Shown: one piece after another, positions 20,555 through 27,987 of the stretch
How the letters are laid out: each line of letters opens with the position of its first letter
Numbering within the stretch: position 1 is the first letter of the stretch
Notes under the pieces: model-generated
Told to the model about the DNA's origin: nothing
The model's database searches: none
The model's input: only the letters and a program-made list of their open reading frames with translations
Assembly (NCBI GenBank): GCA_001969505.1
Contig: LSSK01000169.1
Coordinates: 1 to 27,987 of the forward strand
Source of the DNA: Zancudomyces culisetae
Lineage: Eukaryota; Kickxellomycota; Harpellomycetes; Harpellales; Legeriomycetaceae
DNA length: 27,987 nucleotides
Reading direction: 5' to 3'
Program-made: the position numbers and the translations under genes

Positions 20555-21219
20555 TATATTCCTTCCAACGCTCCATTTATTTATGTTTTGCCTGGTTCCT
20601 CATACCCCCCCCCCCCTCCTTCTTTTTTTACTTGTATAGAGATATTTTCAATAAACCAATACAAATAAACAGAACCACAAAAATTAACCCTTATAACAAA
20701 TCCTGACATTAAATCGTATATTATTCAGAATCTACATTAATAACCTCGGTTGAGAGCCTGTTTAGTTATAAAAGTTTATTTATAGGTGAAACAAAAGAAG
20801 GATCATGGAAAACTAGTACTCTTTTTTCAAAAGCAAAAAGATAAAAAATATTCAAGACAAAAAACAATAAATAATCAAGAAAAATATATATATATATAAA
20901 TCAAATCAAAACTTGGAGCCCCCCCTCAAAAAAAAAAGATCTATGATATTCTTCTTTTTTTAAAAAAACCCCCCATAGATTTAAAAATTCCAAATAGCCC
21001 AAAAGAACTATTCTCCTTCCTCACTTTTTTATTGTATCATATCATGTAAACTTTTCATAATGTTTCCCTTTAAATCAAAAATACTTTATTTTCCATATTT
21101 CCTTTTTTCTTTGGATTAATATACTTTCACAAAATTTTGGTGCTATCGAAATTCCGCCTTGTAACATAAACATTTTTTCTAGCGTCATTCGTTCCCTGAC
21201 CCCTCTTATTGTGATGTAC
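20555..21219. other. Intergenic, convergent SWT1 / RPS29
   Basis: Holds two 3' ends. It has a C12 run (20605-20616), then CCCCCC runs near 20920 and 20969 flanked by A/T tracts, and an AT dinucleotide run (about 20885-20898). A weak inverted repeat ATCTATG/CATAGAT spans 20940-20986. No gene was seen. Confidence 0.5.
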
Positions 21220-21596
21220 TTAACGGGTCTATTGTATTATCAACATGACATTGTTAGATTTATATATTCTCAAAACACCACACATACATACATACATAAA
21301 AATACAAATAAAAACGTTTCACAATATGAAAACTCCTCCTCCCTCCCACTCCACAAATTTGTTGTACACAAATGTTTAAATTATAAAGTCGTTTCCTCGT
21401 ATATCAGCAACAATAACAAGAATAACAAACATACCTTGGTGAAACCAATAGCTGAGGCGTTTTCGCGGAAGCACTGACGGCAGATGTTAAGTCCGTACTT
21501 GCGGATCAAACCCATGCGATGAGCACATACTCTGCATTGGCGTGAGCCCTTTCCGTATTTCTTTGGTCTTGAGTTCCAGACGTTTTCGTGAGACAT
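21220..21596 (-). CDS. RPS29: 40S ribosomal protein uS14 (S29), intron before the last two codons
   Basis: Small-subunit protein of the head near the mRNA entry region. Exon 1 (21596-21435) encodes 54 residues and the second exon only ACC CGT TAA (21228-21220), giving 56 residues, exactly the length of S. cerevisiae Rps29. The core [27 protein letters not shown] and IGFTK is nearly identical to the family. Four zinc ligands form CRVC and CRQC. The intron (206 nt) starts GTATGT, has a clear CTAAC branch site and ends CAATAG 25 nt later, phase 0 after Lys54. Reading through the donor instead adds a hydrophobic tail ([17 protein letters not shown]) unlike any S29. The tail TR replaces the usual YR/FR. 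Confidence 0.95.
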
Positions 21597-24011
21597 TTTT
21601 ATAAAATATTCCTTGGACTAGCTGAGTATTGCCGTTTATTCCTCTTTACAGATTTTGTAAATAGTATATTCTGTTTCCTAAATATAAAAGATGTTTATTT
21701 TAATATATATTTAGTAATTTTTTTTTTCTGTTTTCCTTTAGAGAAAAAAAATTTTTTTTTTTTTGTTTCTTTTCCTACTCCCTATTGTGGCAAGGTGAAA
21801 AAAAAAATTAAAGAAAAAAGTTAAAGGGACAAAGCAATGAATTCTAAAATCGCACTTTTTTTTTTTAATCGCTTCCAAGAAAATCCTCAAGAGTTTCCAG
21901 GAAAACTCAAACCAATACTGCGAAAAAAAAATTTTTGTCACCCATCCTTTTCTCTTCTTTCTCCTCCTCTCTCCTATTATTCTCTCCTCCCCTCTCCTCT
22001 CCTCACCCTCCCCTTCCCCCTCTCGGTCATCAAATTTCTGGCAAATTTGCTTGCGACACTCAAATTGAACACTTTCTCCTGCTTTTGTCATATCTTTTCT
22101 CACTCGGCTTTACTACCGTACATCTACCGCCTTGCAACTCATTCGTTCTTGCCTTCACAATATAAAAACTAGTAGTACATTAAACACCTGGACCAGCTGG
22201 CAAACTCATAATTGTCATCAAAACTAGGCATGTTACATTAGGTATCAGGAGCGAGTTGTCCCAGATATATTTCTTTCTCTTGCCAGAATTTTGAATTAAC
22301 TTTTAATGATTTACCTCCCTTTCTCCCACCACCACTACAATCACAACCACTCTTTCCAATCATTCCATTAAAAGCCCCAGAATAAATAAAAAATTAGCCA
22401 AATTGTTGACAATAGCCACAGCAGTTTCTCTCTGGATTGCACAAAAAAGTGTAATGCAAAAAAATCCCCCTCTCTTCTTCCGCAATATCCAACCAAAATT
22501 GGTCTTATGGATTTAGCTCATTTGGTTGGAAGATTAAAGGTAAAAAAAAACAAAATTTGAATTTATCAAGCCAAAAAAATAAAAATGTTGTATGTATGCT
22601 TTTTAAACTTATAAAACTAGTTTGGTCACTTAACAAGGACTTGAAATGTATGTAGGGTCACTTTTTTTATTTGAATTGCCTTTAAGCCTCGTTTTATGAT
22701 TGAACCATAAAATTGAATAAACCATTCAATCTCATATTTGAGGAATCGATTTTGACTCGGAATGACTATTTACTCTTTTATGTGTGATGTGCATACTATT
22801 TGCAAACCACCCAAACTAAAAAAAAAACAAAGCTTAGTGAATAAATCTGTCCAATTCAATTGAGACTGGTAAAATATGCAAAACTGTAGTAAAACTCAAA
22901 GTATTCACCTGACTTTTTACAAATTCCAAGATTTGATATTTCCACCAACTAACACTTTGTATTTGCGTTGTGGAAGTTTGCAAAATACTATTTCTAATAT
23001 ACATTCTCGCATACATACAAAATCTGTCTTAGTACGGATGTGATGGCTGCTAGTATAAGAGATATGGATACTCTAGTATACTAAAAATAACACACATTAC
23101 AAATGAATATGTGATTATTGGGTATTTCAATTGTTAATAAAACTTGGTTTCTTCTTGCCACAAACACATGTATCTTATTTTAGACAGTAACCTTAATATT
23201 AGAATAAAGCTTATCGCAATCAGTTGACAGTCGAAAAAACAAGTTGAACCCTCTAGAGGGGAAAAGAGACGGCGGAAGGGGAACTTGGCTTTTGGATCCC
23301 TAAACTATATATTGAGAGAAATTATAGAAATAACCAACCAGATAACACTCTATTTTTTGCATTCAGCAAGGAAGTACCATAGTTCTTCTTAGTCTACCTT
23401 CGCCTAGCTCATAAATCCAAGCTAGACGATAGCCGAACATAGTATACATGAATGAACAACTGATCGAAAAAAAAGAGTTTTTATCCAACAACTCTTGAGG
23501 GGGAGAAGTGTGGGGTACGGGGTAGCAGATGGTGTCTCTTTTTTTCTTTACCAGGATAGCATACCCAAGTCAATACACTCGTTCATAAATGTATAAAGTT
23601 ATTTGTTTGGTTTTCCTACCAATTTAAAGTTTTTTTATTTTTTATTTTATATTTTTTTACTTGGCTTGTGAGAATCAAAATTGAATCAAGTATATATTTT
23701 TTATTCAATTCCAAGATAGTGCGTGTAAATCAACACACAAAATTTTAGCACACGAGTGTTTTAATATTGGGTTTTTTTTTAAAGACGATCAAGAACATAG
23801 AATAGATAAAAATTGATACTTTTACCTGGAAACATTGGTTTGAAGATTAGACACTGGAATTTTATTTATATATTGTGGTATACTTTATAGATTCAATATT
23901 AGAGAGTAAATTAGAATTGAGTAAAAGAAAAATTGACAATAATATAGATATTTGCTCTAAATATTCAATTAGTTAGTTGGAAACACATAAATTACGAGAA
24001 AACAAAAAAAA
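21597..24011. other. Intergenic 2.4 kb between divergent RPS29 and SLS1-like genes
   Basis: Near RPS29 there are long A/T runs (21742-21765) and an 80-bp polypyrimidine tract (21945-22024). The middle is AT-rich with no supported frame. A patch at 23221-23580 is richer in G+C than its surroundings and has small hairpins and a 12-bp palindrome CCCTCTAGAGGG (23249-23260). The last 400 bp before the SLS1-like start are very AT-rich. No tRNA or snRNA was recognised. Confidence 0.5.
21945..22024. promoter_or_regulatory. Polypyrimidine tract upstream of RPS29
   Basis: Eighty bases of C/T with only three interrupting A residues, about 350-430 bp upstream of the RPS29 ATG. On the RPS29 sense strand it is a G/A-rich block. 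It may be a nucleosome-free promoter element of a ribosomal-protein gene; a known factor site within it was not identified. Confidence 0.4.
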
Positions 24012-27000
24012 ATGCTGAAAAGAAGCACTATACTCGGAAAAAGAGTAGTGAACAATATCTTTGTAAGACACAGTGGAACTATAAATGAACACCAACAGTC
24101 ATCACAAAAGAATGAGGAAGCAAAGGAAAAGGAAAAAGAAAAAAGCAAATCTATTAGTAAAGATATTTTACAAGAAGGTAAGGATTTTCTAGAAAACAAA
24201 GAGACAGGAAATGTCGAAAAGAAAAGCGTGGGTAGGGGTAAAGGGCGAAACAATGTAGTAGAGGAAACCCCTCCGGAGATTCAATTAACGCCAGAACAAG
24301 CAGAGGAGGAGCGCAAACTACGGCTAGAAATGGAACGTAAAGTAATGCGACAGGTGATTAGCGAGGAAAAGCAGTGGATACACGTAGAAAAGGATACCCT
24401 GGAAGAATATCGACCGGACAAACGATCGAATTTGTATATATTGACAAAAAGCAGCCAGGAACTTATTCAAGAATACGGGCCAAAAGCAGCCAGGTATTTT
24501 GAACTCAATAGAAACAAACTAAAACAAGAAAAACAGGCAATTGTCGAAGCAGTTAAGCGCAAGTATACGCTGGAACAGTTGGAGCGAATCGCAAGACTGA
24601 ATGGAGTGGTATTTGGTGATAAAACCAAACACGGATCAGTGAGTAAAAATAAAAAGAACAAACTGATGGATAATAAAGATGTTGATGATCAGGAATTAGT
24701 CAAAGAAAGAGAGGGGCAAGTAGGAGAACAAGAAAAAGAGGGAGTTCTGGAAGCGAAAAAGAAAAAGAAGAAAAGAAACTTAAACAAACAAAAAGTAATT
24801 GAAGAAATCATGAAGCGGGTATGGGGTATTAATATGGATATTGAAGGAATGATTAAAAAATTACACAAGTGGTATATAGCAGAAGAACCGACATTGGAAC
24901 GATCATCAGCAAAGTCGAGAAAAGAAGACGATTTACAAGAATTACTAAAGATTGGAAATGGAACTGGAAATGGAACTGGAAAGAGTGAAAAGGCTTTAAA
25001 AACAAAATATAAAAACAAACTCATGGATAATAATGATAATGGTAGAGAAAATAACTTGAATAAACATATACAGGTTGTAGTAACAGATTACAAAACCAAG
25101 AGTAAAAAGATAAAACTTTGCTGGGATAATTATGATTTAATCAAACAAAAACTAGATGTTTCGAAATATCCAAATCTCAAGTTTAACGATCAAGAAAACA
25201 GTATAGAATTGATAAATGATAGTACTAATAATACTAGTGGTGGTGGTAAAGGGAAAATGATTACTAGTGCAGAAAAGGAAATTTTGAAAATCTATCGAAA
25301 TGAAATGCAAATGAAAATGGAATTTAATATATTTTCATCTACATTAACAACATCATCAACATCATCAAAAATGGGAGATTTGGCTGAAAAAAGGGATACA
25401 AAAAAACATGTTGATATGTTACTAGACAAGTTTAAAACAGAACTTGATAAAATCAAGCTACAATACAACGTTATAAACAACATACTGAATGGATATGATA
25501 ATTTGGAAATTAGAATTATTAACAACCCTACACAACAAGATGGTATAAATAATAATAATAATAATAATAATGAAAAACTGATAAAAGTGGTTGAAATTAA
25601 ATGGACTGGAAACAGTATTCAGGAAAATTATATAATAAGAAGCAAGATATACACAATGTTTAAAAGTATATTTTCCGAATACACTTCAAGACTGGAAAAT
25701 ATTAACAAATACAAATCTGGACATTTGAGCAATAAAAACAAAAGCGATAATAATCTATATTATGTATTTACATATTTGGACAAGAGACAACGATATGGAC
25801 AAACTCACAAACTACAAAGCGAATTTGATGATACCAATACCAATCAAAGCAGTAGTAATGGTTTTGATTTTGATTTTGATTTTGATGATAGTTTTGGTGA
25901 TAGTTTTGGTGGTAATGAATCAATACCCAGCAAATTACAATTTATCAAGTCCAATTATTCAATTAATCCGATTACTACAACATCTACCAACCCATCATCA
26001 TCGTCATCGCCATCGCCATCATCATCGTCATCATCATCATCTATATCTTATTCTGCTGGACACCTTGCACAAATCTACAATCATCGTTTGGTAGAGGTAA
26101 ACCAAACTGCTAGTAATACTCTAGAACATTCAAGCCCTTCATTACTATTAGATGGTATCAATAATGACCATATTATATACAAAGTTAAACCAGAATCAAT
26201 TACAACAGCAAATTCTAAAATGGTAACAGCAAATCTAGATTTATTATCAATAGACCAAGAAAACATTTCAAGTGTGGAACTGGGAGCATTATTATTCGAT
26301 ATAACATTGAATAACATCTCTGAATCCAAAACTACTACTATTATTGGTGGTGGTGGTGGTGGTGGTAAAAGATCATTAAAGAAAACAAGAAAAGGCTACA
26401 TGTTTTATAACGATACCAAAATATATTTACCTTTAATCAAATACATCAAACTAGGTAATCCCAAAACCCAACGAATGGTTAAAATGGATTTGATTAGTTA
26501 TAATACAAATATCATTAACAATGATAATAACAATATCAACAGTGATCAGATAATTAGGGTGGAATATAATGTAGATTTGGGTAAAATCGAACGAATTGAA
26601 TTCAAAAAGTATTCACCCTTAAATCAAAGTGACAGTTATTACCTAGCATGTCCACAACTAAACTTTGATTTAAAAGTAAATACTCGTTCAGTTGATTCTC
26701 ATGCTGATGCTGATGTTGATGCTGTTACTACTGGTAGTATTCAAGAAAATAATAATATACTCGATAATGTTGAATTGAAACAAATGTTGGAAAATAAAAT
26801 TCAAAATGTGTTGGGATCATCAGGACAACCATCACTACCCACTAATACTAATAATGGTTTAGATGGCTTTGATGGTTTTGATGATGGACTGAATATCAAA
26901 TCATATAGTCCAATTTTAAGACTAAATAATCAACCGGATAAAGACAAAAATAATGATAACAGTCATTCCAAGGAATATTATGTATGCAATATGGAATATA

Positions 27001-27224
27001 TCACCGAAAGATCATATGACTTGATAATCAAAGATTACCAAATGGTTTTAATAAACCAGATAGACTTGCTTGACCATTTATCCAACAACAACAACAACAA
27101 TAATAATAATAACAATAATAGCTTTAATCTAAACACAACAAATATTACTAAAACATTAATTAAAAACACTAGTGGTAACGGAAGCTTACTAGAAATAATG
27201 CAACGACTGTTACTAACTATGTAG
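24012..27224 (+). CDS. SLS1: Mitochondrial SLS1-like protein, low-complexity rich
   Basis: Probable orthologue of Sls1, a mitochondrial inner-membrane protein facing the matrix that links mtDNA transcription to translation. It has 1070 residues in one exon. The N-terminus MLKRSTILGKRVVNNIFVRH is a basic presequence without acidic residues. A Lys/Glu-rich linker follows, then the region that supports the call: YTLEQLERIARLNGVVFG (about 181-198) and KQKVIEEIMKRVWGINM (about 258-274), the helical pair typical of the Sls1 N-terminal domain. Later parts resemble the family only in secondary structure. Insertions include N8 (25548-25571), a DF/DS run (25862-25910), poly-Ser (about 25996-26040), G8 and N12 (27084-27119). 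S. cerevisiae Sls1 has 643 residues, so much of the excess is low complexity. The stop overlaps the SNF1 stop on the other strand. Mitochondrial location is firmer than the orthology. Confidence 0.65.
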   Translation: MLKRSTILGKRVVNNIFVRHSGTINEHQQSSQKNEEAKEKEKEKSKSISKDILQEGKDFLENKETGNVEKKSVGRGKGRNNVVEETPPEIQLTPEQAEEERKLRLEMERKVMRQVISEEKQWIHVEKDTLEEYRPDKRSNLYILTKSSQELIQEYGPKAARYFELNRNKLKQEKQAIVEAVKRKYTLEQLERIARLNGVVFGDKTKHGSVSKNKKNKLMDNKDVDDQELVKEREGQVGEQEKEGVLEAKKKKKKRNLNKQKVIEEIMKRVWGINMDIEGMIKKLHKWYIAEEPTLERSSAKSRKEDDLQELLKIGNGTGNGTGKSEKALKTKYKNKLMDNNDNGRENNLNKHIQVVVTDYKTKSKKIKLCWDNYDLIKQKLDVSKYPNLKFNDQENSIELINDSTNNTSGGGKGKMITSAEKEILKIYRNEMQMKMEFNIFSSTLTTSSTSSKMGDLAEKRDTKKHVDMLLDKFKTELDKIKLQYNVINNILNGYDNLEIRIINNPTQQDGINNNNNNNNEKLIKVVEIKWTGNSIQENYIIRSKIYTMFKSIFSEYTSRLENINKYKSGHLSNKNKSDNNLYYVFTYLDKRQRYGQTHKLQSEFDDTNTNQSSSNGFDFDFDFDDSFGDSFGGNESIPSKLQFIKSNYSINPITTTSTNPSSSSSPSPSSSSSSSSISYSAGHLAQIYNHRLVEVNQTASNTLEHSSPSLLLDGINNDHIIYKVKPESITTANSKMVTANLDLLSIDQENISSVELGALLFDITLNNISESKTTTIIGGGGGGGKRSLKKTRKGYMFYNDTKIYLPLIKYIKLGNPKTQRMVKMDLISYNTNIINNDNNNINSDQIIRVEYNVDLGKIERIEFKKYSPLNQSDSYYLACPQLNFDLKVNTRSVDSHADADVDAVTTGSIQENNNILDNVELKQMLENKIQNVLGSSGQPSLPTNTNNGLDGFDGFDDGLNIKSYSPILRLNNQPDKDKNNDNSHSKEYYVCNMEYITERSYDLIIKDYQMVLINQIDLLDHLSNNNNNNNNNNNNSFNLNTTNITKTLIKNTSGNGSLLEIMQRLLLTM
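25548..25571 (+). repeat. (AAT)8 microsatellite in SLS1-like CDS
   Basis: Eight AAT codons encoding N8. A second Asn array of mixed AAC/AAT codons (N12) lies at 27084-27119, close to the C-terminus. Confidence 0.95.
25862..25885 (+). repeat. (TTTTGA)4 minisatellite in SLS1-like CDS
   Basis: Four perfect TTTTGA hexamers, read here as Phe-Asp repeats. The same hexamer recurs in the neighbouring SNF1 gene on the opposite coding strand. Confidence 0.95.
27084..27119 (+). repeat. (AAC/AAT)12 array in SLS1-like CDS
   Basis: Twelve consecutive Asn codons, five AAC then mostly AAT, about 35 codons before the stop. Confidence 0.95.
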
Positions 27225-27987
27225 GAACTGCCAGTTCTTTAATCAGCTTTGTACACACATCAAGGTATGGCAAAATACTAAATAATTGTCCCTGGTCCGC
27301 AAATGGAAGTGCTTGTTGTTGATTTTGATTTTGATTTAAGTTTTGGTTTAAGTTTTGGTTTAAGTTTTGGTTTAAGCTTTGATTTTGATTTTGATTTTGA
27401 TTTTGACTTGACAAAATATCAATTCCTTGTTTATTTGATAAAGATAAAGCAGCATTTATTCCAGATCCAGATCCAGATCCGGACCCAGACATTAATGATG
27501 CTATGTTTGTGGAATTGGCTATAATAGGATCAATCGTTGTAGGATCAGCAGTTGGCAATGATTCAGGAACTGGTAACCCAAACGCCAACCCCTTACGATG
27601 CATAGACATGGACGATGCCGATGCAGCAATTTCCAGTGCATTTGGATTGGATGGAGTAGCGGATACAGTCTTGGGATCGCCAATTATGTGGTGGATATCG
27701 TTTGGAATGGGAATGCTTGTGCCTAGACTGTTGGTCACGTGACTCAGACTATTTCTTCTATTGGTTACTATATTGTTTGGGTTAATACTAGTACACGAGT
27801 CTGGAATATGTACTTTAAAGTCGACTAAATAGCTTTTGGCATCGACCGAAAACAACTGCAAGTCCAATTTAACACTAAACGATGCACTGTATATGTATTT
27901 GGCCCGGATGTGGTATAAATCTATTACTTTCCACACCATTCCCAGCGACATTAATGCTCGGTATATCTCGCTCATTACATCTACTGG
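27217..27987 (-). CDS. SNF1: SNF1/AMPK-alpha kinase, C-terminal regulatory part (5' end beyond window)
   Basis: Catalytic subunit of the SNF1/AMPK complex that drives derepression of glucose-repressed genes. Only the last 256 codons are present; the frame runs off the right edge, so the kinase domain lies outside. The visible part opens with PVDVMSEIYRALMSLGMVWK, the start of the AMPK-alpha C-terminal domain that packs against the beta and gamma subunits. SVKLDLQLFSVDAKSYLVDFKV is the conserved beta strand pair, and LFSILPYLDVCTKLIKELAV the final helix. Between these two parts is an insertion of about 160 residues, far longer than in S. cerevisiae, made of Ala/Ser/Pro-rich sequence, a (Ser-Gly)5 run and a long Asn-Gln-Leu repeat (27318-27407). 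CTG encodes the Leu of MSLGMVW. It is tail-to-tail with the SLS1-like gene; the two coding ends overlap by 8 bp. Confidence 0.96.
   Translation of the reverse strand, partial: PVDVMSEIYRALMSLGMVWKVIDLYHIRAKYIYSASFSVKLDLQLFSVDAKSYLVDFKVHIPDSCTSINPNNIVTNRRNSLSHVTNSLGTSIPIPNDIHHIIGDPKTVSATPSNPNALEIAASASSMSMHRKGLAFGLPVPESLPTADPTTIDPIIANSTNIASLMSGSGSGSGSGINAALSLSNKQGIDILSSQNQNQNQNQSLNQNLNQNLNQNLNQNQNQQQALPFADQGQLFSILPYLDVCTKLIKELAVPT
27318..27407 (-). repeat. Hexamer/12-mer minisatellite in SNF1
   Basis: On the plus strand, GATTTT hexamers flank four tandem 12-mers of TTTAAGTTTTGG type (27335-27382, the last diverged to TTTAAGCTTTGA). On the coding strand this gives (QN) and (NQNL) repeats. The 12-mer looks like a hexamer pair with point changes that was then amplified. 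Confidence 0.92.

Noticed and set aside
21738-22103. 121-codon minus-strand frame upstream of RPS29
   Set aside because: It is the purine strand of the polypyrimidine tract plus A/T runs, giving a Glu/Arg/Lys-rich artefact.
22508-22575. tRNA-like D-arm sequence TAGCTCATTTGGTTGGAAG
   Set aside because: There is no matching D-stem 3' strand, anticodon arm, or T-arm with GTTCRANYC, so it is not a tRNA.

Overview
The window is nuclear DNA from an ascomycete yeast, most likely Saccharomycotina. It carries typical yeast orthologues (SNF1, HOM6, TRM13, SWT1, RPS29, OLA1, an SLS1-like gene). Spliceosomal introns with GTAAGT-like donors interrupt seven of the twelve genes, and the sequence is visibly AT-rich. 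CTG falls on invariant leucines in CAB3, OLA1 and SNF1, so the standard code is used and the CTG-Ser yeasts are unlikely. The intron density (up to three per gene) and the 1-3 kb intergenic gaps are unlike Saccharomyces and fit an early-branching yeast lineage. The species cannot be named from this sequence. No rRNA, tRNA, CRISPR array or intact transposon was recognised.

Layout. 142-1076 (-): phosphopantothenoylcysteine decarboxylase of CoA synthesis, four exons. 1360-3029 (-): SLC18-like MFS transporter, three exons. 5182-6590 (+): OLA1 ATPase, three exons, with an unexpected in-frame upstream extension. 7162-7353 (-): small YABBY/HMG-like protein. 7354-10396: 3 kb without a recognisable gene. 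10397-11038 (-): PduO/MMAB-type cobalamin adenosyltransferase. 11653-12884 (+): HOM6, two exons. 13054-13919 (-): a fast-evolving two-exon gene that may be securin, apparently with a GC-AG intron. 14681-16840 (-): TRM13, two exons. 17987-20554 (+): SWT1. 21220-21596 (-): RPS29, with a last exon of two codons plus stop. 24012-27224 (+): SLS1-like mitochondrial protein. 27217-27987 (-): 3' end of SNF1, cut by the window edge and overlapping the SLS1-like stop by 8 bp.

The genes are independent housekeeping loci, not a cluster or mobile island: cofactor and amino-acid synthesis, translation, tRNA modification, nuclear RNA surveillance, mitochondrial gene expression and glucose signalling. Several proteins (SWT1, TRM13, SLS1-like, SNF1) are inflated by low-complexity insertions from micro- and minisatellites.

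The points most worth a second look are the candidate securin and its GC-AG intron, the B12 adenosyltransferase in a yeast, the presequence-like extension of OLA1, the RPS29 micro-exon, and the tail-to-tail overlap of the SLS1-like gene with SNF1. All exon joins were worked out by hand from reading frame and family conservation; none has been tested against RNA.
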